From Halobacteriales archaeon SW_10_68_16 (GTDB lineage: Archaea > Halobacteriota > Halobacteria > Halobacteriales > Haloarculaceae): a stretch of DNA of 20,002 bases. Positions 13,208 through 20,002 of the stretch are shown piece after piece. Where the stretch lies: contig PXSG01000045.1 in the NCBI GenBank assembly GCA_003023485.1, positions 1-20,002 of the forward strand. The letters are read 5' to 3'. The notes beneath the pieces were generated by a model that was not told the origin of the DNA, made no database searches, and saw only the letters and a list, made by a program, of their open reading frames with translations. The position numbers and the translations under genes were made by a program. Positions within the stretch are counted from its first letter, which is position 1; every line of letters begins with the position of its first letter.

Positions 13208-14620
13208 ATGAGCATCCACGTCGCGGTCGTCGGCGCCTACGGCAGCGCCGGCACCGCGGTCGCAGGCGAACTGGTCGACGTTCCCGAGGTCGAACTGACG
13301 CTCGTCGACGGGGGCGAACCCGGCGGCGGCCTGTGTATCCTCCGTGGGTGTATGCCCTCGAAGGAAGTCCTCTCGGCTGGTGCTCACCGCTTCCAGGCCC
13401 GCCACGACGGCCGCGTCCGCGGAACGCCCGAGGTGGACCTGGCCGCTGTCGTCGAGACGAAAGACGAACACACGTCCGCCTTCGCCGAACACCGCCGCAG
13501 CGCGGTCCATGGCTGGGCCGAGCGCGAGGACGTCACCTTCCACCACGAACGGGCGCGCTTCGTCGACGACCGGACCCTCGCGGTGGGCGACCACACCGTC
13601 GAACCGGACTACGTCGTCGTGGCGACGGGTTCGACGGTCAACGTTCCCGACCTGCCGGGCATCGAGGACGTCGAGTACATGACCAGTGCGGACGTCCTCG
13701 ACGCCACCGCGTTCCCCGACTCGGGGGTCGTGATGGGCTTTGGCTACATCGGGATGGAGCTGGTCCCCTACCTCGTGGAGGCAGGCGGCATGGACCTGAC
13801 CGTGGTCGAACACGACGACCGCCCGCTCGACGAGGCCGACCCGCCCTTCGGCGACGCCGTCCTCGACATCTACCGCGAGCAGTTCGACGTCGACATCCCC
13901 ACCAACACCTACGAGCAGCGCGTCGAGGCGACAGAGGACGGCGGTGTCCGGCTGTTTCTCGAAGACGGGGCGGGCGAGGAGTCAGTCCTCACGGCCGACC
14001 AGCTGTTCTGTTTCACCGGCCGGCGCCCCTCCCTCGACGGCCTGGGAGTAGAACACACTGCGCTGTCGCCGGAGCCAGGGTGGGTCCGGGACACGATGCA
14101 GGCCCGGGACGACGAGCGCGTCTTCGTGGTCGGGGACGTCAACGGCAGGGAGCCCATCCTCCACGTCGCCAAGGAGCAGGGCTTTGTGGCCGCCGAGAAC
14201 ATCCTCGCACACGCCCGCGGCGAGCCCCTGGAAGCGTACGAGAACGTCCACCACCACGTCGTCTTCTCGGGGCTGGGCGTCTACCCCTTCGCCCGCGTCG
14301 GACACAACGAAGCGACGGCCCGCGAGGCGGGCTACGACGTGGCCGTCGCCACCCGGCGGGCAAGCGACGACGGCGTCTTCAGGACCAAGGACGTCCCCGA
14401 GGGGCTGGCGAGACTGGTCGTCGACCGGGAGGAGGGGACGGTCCTGGGGTATCAGGGGTTGCACTACCACGCCGACGCCATGGCCAAGGCGATGCAGGTC
14501 GTCGTCGAATTGGGGCTGGACGTCCGCGAGGTGCCCGACCGCGCGTACCACCCCACGACGCCCGAGATTCTGGACGGACTCGTCCGCGAGTGTGCCGGTG
14601 CCGTCGAGGAGAGCGGGTGA
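13208..14620 (+). CDS. Dihydrolipoamide dehydrogenase-like FAD/NAD(P) disulfide oxidoreductase
   Basis: The 470-aa product has the class I pyridine-nucleotide disulfide oxidoreductase layout: an N-terminal FAD Rossmann fold, the redox disulfide GGGLCILRGCMPSKE (C43 and C48, C-x4-C), VVVATGS, a second Rossmann fold for NAD(P) (GFGYIGMEL), the second FAD motif VFVVGDVNG, and a C-terminal dimerisation domain with the catalytic His-Glu pair (H448, E453 in HPTTPEIL). The first FAD motif is GAYGSAG instead of GxGxxG, an unusual spacing. The family includes Lpd, glutathione and mercuric reductases; there are no 2-oxoacid dehydrogenase genes beside it, so its substrate is not clear. I recall close haloarchaeal homologues with the same N-terminus. 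It appears monocistronic. Confidence 0.85.
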   Translation: MSIHVAVVGAYGSAGTAVAGELVDVPEVELTLVDGGEPGGGLCILRGCMPSKEVLSAGAHRFQARHDGRVRGTPEVDLAAVVETKDEHTSAFAEHRRSAVHGWAEREDVTFHHERARFVDDRTLAVGDHTVEPDYVVVATGSTVNVPDLPGIEDVEYMTSADVLDATAFPDSGVVMGFGYIGMELVPYLVEAGGMDLTVVEHDDRPLDEADPPFGDAVLDIYREQFDVDIPTNTYEQRVEATEDGGVRLFLEDGAGEESVLTADQLFCFTGRRPSLDGLGVEHTALSPEPGWVRDTMQARDDERVFVVGDVNGREPILHVAKEQGFVAAENILAHARGEPLEAYENVHHHVVFSGLGVYPFARVGHNEATAREAGYDVAVATRRASDDGVFRTKDVPEGLARLVVDREEGTVLGYQGLHYHADAMAKAMQVVVELGLDVREVPDRAYHPTTPEILDGLVRECAGAVEESG

Positions 14621-14687
14621 GCCCACCGGGCACACCGACGAGGCGCGGATCCCGAAACGCTAACGGCGTCCCCCCGCAGGGACGCGT

Positions 14688-15170
14688 ATGGTCAGACCCT
14701 ACCGCGAGGACGAGTCCGAGGTGCTATGGCAACTCAAGCGCGGATTCGAACTCGAACTCGGAGCCCGGACGGGCGAGGACGGCAAGGAGGCGACCTACCG
14801 CGAGAAACTCGACGACGAGTACCGCGAGCGCTACCTCGCGTGGGTCGACCGGTGTCTCTCCGAGGACGAGCGCTGCGTGCAGTTCGCAGAACGCGATGGG
14901 GAGGTCGTCGGGTACGTCTTCGTGTTGCCCGAGACCTTCGCACACATCTGGGACGCCGCCGTGCTGAACGAGGTCTTCGTCCGCGAGGACCACCGCGGCA
15001 CTGGCGTGGCCGACGACCTGCTGGACGCGGCGTTATCGGTCGCCCGCGAGCAGGACCTCCCGCTGGACCGGCTGGTGCTCGACGTCGACCCCGACAACGA
15101 ACGCGCACGGGCCTTCTACGAGAGGTGGGGGTTCGAACCCTGGGGGGAGATGGTGGCCCGGGAGCTGTAG
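14688..15170 (+). CDS. GNAT family N-acetyltransferase
   Basis: The 160-aa protein has a GNAT fold. Its N-terminal helices (EDESEVLWQLKRGFELEL) are followed by strands CVQFAERDGEVVGYVFVLP, then LNEVFVREDHRGTGVADDLLDAAL, where R-G-T-G-V is the acetyl-CoA pyrophosphate loop (motif A) near residues 102-107. The closing segment LVLDVDPDNERARAFYERWGFEPWGE is the usual motif B. The acceptor substrate (protein N-terminus, small amine or antibiotic) is not indicated. A CTAACG-containing element lies near 14655-14665, about 25 nt upstream of the ATG. It is probably an independent gene. Confidence 0.88.
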   Translation: MVRPYREDESEVLWQLKRGFELELGARTGEDGKEATYREKLDDEYRERYLAWVDRCLSEDERCVQFAERDGEVVGYVFVLPETFAHIWDAAVLNEVFVREDHRGTGVADDLLDAALSVAREQDLPLDRLVLDVDPDNERARAFYERWGFEPWGEMVAREL

Positions 15171-15225
15171 CGACCCGAGACGCCGGGAACGCAACCGCTA
15201 ACCACTCCGGGCCGGTAGAACGGGC

Positions 15226-17202
15226 GTGGACGAGACAGTCGAGTGGCTCCGCGAGCGACCCTACTACGAGGGCCAGATCACCGACCACCGCGTCCGCGAC
15301 GGGCACGCGGCGGCCCACCGCGACATCGACCTCGAAGACCGCCTGGCCGGTGCCCTCTCGATGGCGGGCGTCGACCGCCTCTACGCCCACCAGGCCGAGG
15401 CCATCGATGCCGTCCGCGACGGGCGAAACGTCGTGCTCGCCACGCCGACTGCGAGCGGGAAGAGCCTGGCCTACACCGTCCCGGCCGTCGAGCGGGCGAT
15501 GGACCACCTCGGGACGACACTCTACATCGGCCCGCAGGTCGCGCTCATCAACGACCAGGAGGCGACACTCTCCTCGCTTGCGTCCGATCTGGGATTCGGC
15601 TCGCGTGTGACCGTCGACCGCTACACGGGACAGCTCTCGGACAGCGAGAAGCGCGCCGTCCGGGACCGCCAGCCGACGGTCCTGCTCGCGACGCCCGACA
15701 TGCTCCACTACGGCCTCCTGCCCCACGCCCGGCGGCTGTGGGACTGGTTCCTCGAGCGCCTCGAGACCGTGGTCGTCGACGAGATCCACGAGTACCGCGG
15801 CGTCTTCGGCAGCCACGTCGCGCTCGTGCTCCGCCGACTCGATCGCGTCTGCGAGCGCTTCGACGCAAACCCGCAATATGTCTGCTGTTCGGCCACCATC
15901 GGCAACCCCCGCGAGCACGCCGCCCGTGTCGTGGGTCGGGACCCGGAGACGTTCGCCCTGGTCGAGGAGGACACCAGTGCCGCGGGGCCGACCCACTGGC
16001 TGTGCTGGAACCCCCCGGAGTACGAGGCCGGTGGCGGGTGGGGAAGCGGCCGGCGCCGGTCCAGCCACGTCGAGACCGAGCGCCTCTTCGTCGATCTGGT
16101 CGCCCGGGGTCTCCAGACCGCTGCCTTCGTCGACTCCCGCCAGACCGCCGAGCGGTACGCGACCGAGAGCGCGGGCACCCTCCGCGAGCGCGGCGACCAC
16201 GAGGCGGCCGACGCCGTCGCCGCCTACCAGGCCGCGCTGACCGACGACCGCCGCGAGACAATCGAGGCCGGCCTCCACGACGGCTCCGTCCGGGGCGTCT
16301 GGACGACCAGCGCGCTCGAACTGGGCGTCGACGTCGGCGGCCTCGACGCCGTGTTGCTCGACGGCTACCCCGGCACGCGCATGGAGACCTTCCAGCGTGC
16401 CGGCCGCGCAGGGCGGGGCACCGACCCCAGCCTGGTCGTCCTCGTGGCCGGCGAGGACCAACTCGACCAGTTCGTCGTCCGCAACCCCGACGCGCTCTTT
16501 GTGGACGAGCCCGAGCGGGCGGTCACCAACCCCGCAAACGACCACCTGCTGCCCGACCACGTCCGTGCGGCCGCCCGCGAGACCTGGCTCCGGCCCGCCG
16601 ATGAATCGCACTTCGGCCCGACCTTCCCCGAGACCGTGGCGGAGCTGGAGTCGGACGGACTGCTGGACCGCCGGCTGACCGACGCCGGGACGCGCTGGAC
16701 GGATGCCGGCGAGGGCAGCCCCGCCCACGAGACGAGCCTGCGGACCGCGGCCGACCGCGAGGTCCAGTTGCAGACCCGCGCGGGCGACCGCGTTGGCTCG
16801 CTGCCCTTCGGCGACGCGCTCCGGGACGCGCATCCGGGCGCCATCTACCACCATCAGGGCACGACCTACGAGGTGGTCGACCTCGATCTGGACCACGACG
16901 TCGCCACGCTGGACCGCACCTGGGCGGATTATTTCACCCGGCCGCTCCACGAGAAATCGGTCACCGTCGAGGAAGACATCGCGGAGACGACCTTCGAGGC
17001 CCGCCCGGACGTGCCCGTGCGCTTTGCCCGCGTGACGGTCCGCAAGCGGATTACGGGGTTCCAGCGCCGGGACAGCGCGACCGGCGAACCGCTTGGCGAG
17101 CGCTCGGTCGACCTGCCCGAGACGAGCCTGGAGACGCGGGCGCTGTACTATGCGCTGCCCGACGACCTAGAGCGCCACCTTCCCGCTGTCGGTGCTCTGT
17201 GA
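15226..17202 (+). CDS. DEAD/DEAH helicase, Hrq1/YprA (MrfA)-like, 5' ORF of a disrupted gene
   Basis: This 658-codon frame starts with GTG at 15226. It contains the Q-motif region RLYAHQAEAI, Walker A ATPTASGKS (72-80), DEIHEY (185-190), SAT (222-224), a second RecA domain with FVDSRQTAE and VWTTSALELGVDVGGLDAV, and motif VI QRAGRAGRG (390-398). A winged-helix and the start of the C-terminal MZB/DUF1998 region follow. The family unwinds DNA 3' to 5' and acts in DNA repair. Homology breaks at base 17175. The last residues (HLPAVGAL) are out of frame, and the family continues in another frame from 17176 after a gap of roughly 30 residues, including the conserved HAAEHA segment. The gene has lost its zinc-binding C-terminus and is probably inactive, although all motor motifs remain. 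Confidence 0.8.
   Translation: MDETVEWLRERPYYEGQITDHRVRDGHAAAHRDIDLEDRLAGALSMAGVDRLYAHQAEAIDAVRDGRNVVLATPTASGKSLAYTVPAVERAMDHLGTTLYIGPQVALINDQEATLSSLASDLGFGSRVTVDRYTGQLSDSEKRAVRDRQPTVLLATPDMLHYGLLPHARRLWDWFLERLETVVVDEIHEYRGVFGSHVALVLRRLDRVCERFDANPQYVCCSATIGNPREHAARVVGRDPETFALVEEDTSAAGPTHWLCWNPPEYEAGGGWGSGRRRSSHVETERLFVDLVARGLQTAAFVDSRQTAERYATESAGTLRERGDHEAADAVAAYQAALTDDRRETIEAGLHDGSVRGVWTTSALELGVDVGGLDAVLLDGYPGTRMETFQRAGRAGRGTDPSLVVLVAGEDQLDQFVVRNPDALFVDEPERAVTNPANDHLLPDHVRAAARETWLRPADESHFGPTFPETVAELESDGLLDRRLTDAGTRWTDAGEGSPAHETSLRTAADREVQLQTRAGDRVGSLPFGDALRDAHPGAIYHHQGTTYEVVDLDLDHDVATLDRTWADYFTRPLHEKSVTVEEDIAETTFEARPDVPVRFARVTVRKRITGFQRRDSATGEPLGERSVDLPETSLETRALYYALPDDLERHLPAVGAL
17076..17175 (+). 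repeat. Perfect 100-bp direct repeat, copy 1 (inside the helicase)
   Basis: Bases 17076-17175 recur without mismatch at 17467-17566, an offset of 391 bp. This copy is in place within the helicase frame and encodes the stretch from ATGEPLGERSVDLPE to LETRALYYALPDDLER. It ends exactly where the helicase reading frame breaks. Confidence 0.95.
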
Positions 17203-17466
17203 CCGCCACGACGTCGGTGGACTCTCGACGCCGGTCCACCCCCACACCGACCGGTCCACCGTCTTCGTCTACGACGGCCACCCCGGCGGTGTCGGCCTCG
17301 CGCGCACCGGCTACGAGACAATCGACGACGTCGCGGACCGGACCCGCGACATGGTCGCGGCCTGTGACTGCGAGGCCGGCTGTCCGGCCTGCGTGCAATC
17401 ACCCCACTGCGGGAACGCCAACGACCCGCTGGACAAGGCCGTCGCGCTCGCGTTGCTGGGGGCGCT
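17176..17466 (+). pseudogene. 3' fragment of the helicase (zinc-binding C-terminus)
   Basis: In frame 2, one base off the upstream helicase frame, this piece encodes FPLSVLCDRHDVGGLSTP, HPHTDRSTVFVYDGHPGGVGLA, then the four-Cys cluster CDCEAGCPACVQSPHCGNANDPLDK and an ALALL tail. The Cys cluster and GHPGGVG are the signature of the DUF1998/MZB C-terminus of Hrq1/YprA helicases, so it is the missing end of the gene starting at 15226. About 30 codons are absent between the two parts. The frame runs on through repeat copy 2 and into DNA that is antisense to a kinase remnant, so its natural stop has been lost or lay within a few codons of 17466. Confidence 0.85.
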
Positions 17467-17566
17467 CGCGACCGGCGAACCGCTTGGCGAGCGCTCGGTC
17501 GACCTGCCCGAGACGAGCCTGGAGACGCGGGCGCTGTACTATGCGCTGCCCGACGACCTAGAGCGC
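17467..17566 (+). repeat. Perfect 100-bp direct repeat, copy 2 (out of place)
   Basis: Identical to 17076-17175. It lies after the helicase's 3' fragment and directly abuts the truncated histidine kinase, whose minus-strand frame ends in this repeat (stop at 17558-17560). Confidence 0.95.
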
Positions 17567-18027
17567 GAAGACCGAGTCGCGCTCGTCTTCGGGGATGCCG
17601 GGGCCGTCGTCAGCGACGACGAGGTCCGAGTCCGGTTCACTGACGGTACTCCAGGCGGCCCGCACCAGCGGGGAGAACTCGATGGGGTCCTCGTCGACGA
17701 CCTGTCCGCCCATGCGGGCCAGCGCGAGGACGTCCTCGATGAGCGCGTCCATGCGGTCGAGCGTGTCGGCCACGCCCGCGAGGTGTTCACCGTCGTGTTC
17801 GTCGCGGGCGAGTTCGAGGTGGGAGGACGCGGTGTTTAGCGGATTGCGGAGGTCGTGGCTCACCACCGAGGCGAACTCCTCTAAGCGATTGCGCTCGCGG
17901 GTCAGTTCGGCCTCGCGGTGCTGGCGCTCGCGCTCGTAGCTCACCCAGCTGCCCATCAGGTCGACCAGCGTGATCGCCCACTGCGAGAACGGCTCCGGGC
18001 GGGGGTCGGTCCCGTAGAAACAGAAGA
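17558..18027 (-). pseudogene. Histidine kinase remnant (GAF end, HisKA, partial HATPase)
   Basis: The minus-strand frame carries FCFYGTDPRPEPFSQW and TLVDLMGSWVSYERER, typical of the end of a haloarchaeal GAF domain. It continues through a full HisKA domain with the phospho-accepting His (EEFASVVSHDLRNPLNTASSHLEL) and then FSPLVRAAWSTVSEP. There SDLVV runs straight into ADDGPGIPEDERDSVF: the N box and about 50 residues of the ATPase domain are missing and only the G1 box is left. The last two residues and stop come from the 100-bp helicase repeat, so the G2 box is also lost. Upstream of about 18027 the frame is only antisense to the RFC gene and its promoter. The remnant cannot bind ATP normally and no start codon is evident. 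Confidence 0.8.
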
Positions 18028-18074
18028 GTGGAAAAAAGTGTGCCGCCGGCCGAACGATCACCCCGAATGGGGAA

Positions 18075-18083
18075 GCTTTGTAG
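18075..18083 (+). promoter_or_regulatory. Promoter-like element of the RFC small-subunit gene
   Basis: GCTTTGTAG lies 24 nt before ATG 18108. It has survived although the neighbouring kinase sequence is rearranged about 45 bp further upstream. Confidence 0.4.
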
Positions 18084-18107
18084 CCGTCCGAATCGAAGTC
18101 CCGGGCG

Positions 18108-19124
18108 ATGGACGCACCGCTGTGGACCGAAACGCACGCCCCCGACATCGCGGACCTGCCACAGGCGGGGGGCCGGGACCACCTCCGGCGGGCCGTCGAG
18201 GAACCGGGGAACCTCGTCGTCCACGGCCCGGCGGGCGTCGGCAAGACGGCCGCGGTACGGGCGCTGACCCGTGCGGCCCACGAGAAGCCCGAGGCTGATC
18301 GCGTCGAGATCAACGTCGCGGACTTCTTCGACCTCTCGAAGACGGAACTGGGCGAGGACCCGCGCTTTGGCCGGTTCATCGACGCCGAGCGGCGCCGCGA
18401 ATCCTCGAAGGCCGACCTCATCAACCACGTCCTCAAGGAGTCGGCAAGCTACGCCCCCGTCGAGGGCGCCTACAAGACCGTCCTGCTGGACAACGCCGAG
18501 GGGCTACGCGAGGACTTCCAGCAGGCGCTCCGCCGGGTGATGGAGCAGTACCACGAGGCGACGCAGTTCGTCATCGCGACGCGCCAGCCCTCGGCGCTCA
18601 TCCCGCCGATCCGGTCGCGGTGTTTCCCCGTGCCGGTGCGGACGCCCACCCACGACGAAACCGTCGCGGTCCTCCGGGAGATCTGTGAGGCCGAGGGCGC
18701 GGCCTACGAGACTGAGGGCCTGGAGTACGTCGCCGGGGCCGCCGACGGCGACCTCCGGGCGGCCATCCTGGGTGCCCAGACCACCCACGAGCAGGTCGGG
18801 GAGATCACGATGAACGCCGCCTACGAGACGCTCTCGGGGCTGGGCGTCGACGAGCGTGTCGGGGAGATGCTGGCCGACGCCGAGGCCGGCGAGTTCACCG
18901 ACGCCCGCAAGACGCTGGACGAACTGCTCGTTGACGAGGGCTACAGCGGTACCGAGGTGCTGGAGGACGTCCTCTCGGTGGCCCGCTCGCGGTACGCGGG
19001 GGACGAACTCGCCCGCCTGCACGTCCTCGCCGGCGAGGTGGACCTCGACCTCCATGAGGGGACGAACGACCGCCTGCACCTCTCGCACCTGCTCGCGGAG
19101 CTGGGACGAGACGGTGGGTCGTGA
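18108..19124 (+). CDS. Replication factor C small subunit paralogue (clamp loader)
   Basis: The 338-aa AAA+ protein belongs to the clamp loader that opens and loads the PCNA ring at primer ends. It starts LWTETHAPDIADLPQ, the counterpart of W-EKYRP-TL-DI. Walker A is GPAGVGKT (40-47). Walker B is TVLLDNAEGL (124-133), with Asn where DEAD-type small subunits have Glu. Sensor 1 is FVIATRQPSALIPPIRSRC, with the SRC arginine-finger motif at 170-172. A helical C-terminal collar domain (about 190-330) completes the RFC layout. Haloarchaea carry a large subunit and two small ones; this divergent type resembles the second small subunit (I believe called rfcC in Haloferax, but leave the symbol open). 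It appears intact although both flanks are scarred. Confidence 0.88.
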   Translation: MDAPLWTETHAPDIADLPQAGGRDHLRRAVEEPGNLVVHGPAGVGKTAAVRALTRAAHEKPEADRVEINVADFFDLSKTELGEDPRFGRFIDAERRRESSKADLINHVLKESASYAPVEGAYKTVLLDNAEGLREDFQQALRRVMEQYHEATQFVIATRQPSALIPPIRSRCFPVPVRTPTHDETVAVLREICEAEGAAYETEGLEYVAGAADGDLRAAILGAQTTHEQVGEITMNAAYETLSGLGVDERVGEMLADAEAGEFTDARKTLDELLVDEGYSGTEVLEDVLSVARSRYAGDELARLHVLAGEVDLDLHEGTNDRLHLSHLLAELGRDGGS

Positions 19125-19205
19125 GTGTCCGACCGGCTGCACCTGATACCGGGGCACGACGGAGTCCCTGGCAGCGGATAGGCGTCCCCGGGTGCCGTGT
19201 TGGCT

Positions 19206-19512
19206 CTAGCCGTCTTCGTCGGTGGCGTCGGATTCGCGTCGGCGCCAGAGGACGCCGATACAGCCCGGTTCCCCCTCGTAGTGGATCGAGCCGCCGTAGA
19301 TTTCGATCGGGATTTCGGCCCCGTCGGCCCGCCGGCCAGTCACCTCCTTTCGGAACGTGTCGGTGTCCCCGAAGTCGTGGGTCAGCGCCTCGCGGACCGC
19401 GGTTTCGGACTCGGCGTCGCCGGCGAGCACGAGCGGCGACTTGCCGACGAAGTCGCTCTGTGCGTAGCCGAACAGGTCCGCGAGGCGTTCGTTGACGTAG
19501 ACGAGTTCGACG
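19206..19512 (-). pseudogene. PAS domain remnant of a sensor protein
   Basis: The minus-strand frame ending at TAG 19206 encodes about 100 residues of a PAS domain: ELVYVNERLADLFGYAQSDFVGKSP, then VREALTHDFGDTDTFRKEVTGRRADGAEIPIEIYGGSIHYEGEPGCIGVLW, and a charged tail RRRESDATDEDG. The first strand of PAS and everything before it are missing: upstream of about 19512 the frame becomes the wrong frame of a different gene. The natural stop seems preserved. It may be a piece of the same kind of sensor as the kinase remnant at 17558-18027, since both lie on the minus strand either side of the RFC gene, but direct proof is lacking. Confidence 0.7.
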
Positions 19513-20002
19513 GGAAGGCCCGTTCCGGGTTGGTGGCTTTGAGCGCCGACCCGAACGTGCTGATCGCGGTCATCATATCGACCGGGTCGTCGGTCGTCGT
19601 GACCGTCGCTGCCGGTCTGTCGTGCCACGAAACCGCTCCGATCCGGACGGGACTCGCGCCCTCCAGAGAGATTCTCGTTTCTATGAGATCGGCCGTGACG
19701 TCGACCGGGCCAGCGACTTCGACGTAGGTCTTGACCTGCGTGCTCAACTCCAGGATGTACCTTCCGTCCTCGGCAGACCACTCTTCGAGTCCGCTGACCT
19801 CGGTCAGCATCTCGCCCCTGTCGTCGCGAACGACCACGATATTGCCCGCCGGCACCACGAGCTCGTCGGTCGTCACCTCGACCGCGCGGTCGACCGGAAA
19901 CAGGAAGTCGTCGGCCCCGGACTCGGTCGGCGACACGGGAGCGCTCGTGCGCAGTCTGTACCGGAGCCGCTCGATCCGGTCGACGAGCTCGAGTCCCGGG
20001 AG
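19513..20002 (-). pseudogene. N-terminal part of a large haloarchaeal protein, cut at 19512 and by the window edge
   Basis: The minus-strand frame is open from the window edge (VDRIERLRYRLRTSAPV, then SPTESGADDFLFPVDRAVEV) through GNIVVVRDDRGEML, YILELSTQVKTYVEVAGPVDVT, SWHDRPAATVTTTDDPVDMM and AISTFGSALKATNPERAFP. I recognise this as the beginning of a conserved haloarchaeal protein several hundred residues long, of unknown function; homologues continue past S/AFP with a Pro- and Gly-rich segment. Here the homology stops abruptly near 19512 and the following codons belong to a PAS remnant in another frame. The true start codon lies beyond the window. The C-terminal majority of the protein is missing, so it is probably non-functional. 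Confidence 0.65.

Noticed and set aside
14734..16950. 738-codon minus-strand ORF opposite the GNAT and helicase genes
   Set aside because: It is an antisense frame without domains, whereas the plus strand carries complete GNAT and helicase motifs. Long antisense frames are expected at this GC content.
1..20002. CRISPR array, rRNA, toxin-antitoxin or restriction-modification system
   Set aside because: No regularly spaced repeats, rRNA segments, nuclease or methyltransferase motifs typical of defence were seen. The only methyltransferase is the protein-repair enzyme Pcm.

Overview
The window comes from a haloarchaeon (class Halobacteria). Most genes are GC-rich and encode strongly acidic proteins. 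Start codons sit about 22-26 nt behind TATA-like elements with little or no leader, and many of the families are typical of haloarchaea: doublet-type histone, HVO_0476-like zinc finger, RFC small subunit paralogue, PGF-CTERM-like surface protein. There is no rRNA and no CRISPR array. One tRNA gene, tRNA-Arg(CCU), is present.

Region 1 (1-4086) is accessory-like and looks less GC-rich by eye. The left edge holds the first 24 codons of an archaeal histone gene on the minus strand. An IS1595/ISH4-like insertion sequence (98-1179) sits 24 bp upstream of its start codon, and the transposase is frameshifted by an exact 25-bp tandem duplication. Next comes a divergent pair (a two-TM membrane protein and a secreted, threonine-rich, PGF-CTERM-like protein) whose promoters share a 10-bp element. 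A poorly coding stretch follows, then a two-gene unit with a winged-helix protein.

Region 2 (4087-5849) is a complete cobalt-type nitrile hydratase operon on the minus strand: beta subunit, then an alpha subunit fused to a P14K/activator-like domain with a histidine-rich tail. Region 3 (5850-7181) is a gene-poor gap followed by an arylsulfotransferase-like gene that has lost its N-terminal part.

Region 4 (7186-15170) is ordinary core chromosome. It contains an overlapping hisC / AK6-type adenylate kinase / CDP-alcohol phosphatidyltransferase operon, tRNA-Arg, small conserved genes, a DUF2085 membrane protein, a zinc-ribbon TM2 protein, a nucleoside hydrolase, a zinc-finger protein followed directly by pcm, a flavin disulfide oxidoreductase and a GNAT acetyltransferase.

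Region 5 (15226-20002) is scarred. An Hrq1/YprA-like helicase is broken by a deletion with frameshift. A perfect 100-bp direct repeat of helicase sequence (17076-17175 and 17467-17566) follows, and the second copy abuts a histidine-kinase remnant lacking both ends and an internal ATPase segment. An intact RFC small-subunit paralogue comes next, followed by a PAS remnant joined out of frame to a fragment of a large haloarchaeal protein that runs off the right edge. No clearly new defence or mobile system was found. The most notable items are the fused nitrile hydratase with its metal-binding tail, the IS in the histone promoter, and the cluster of recombination scars around the replication-factor gene.
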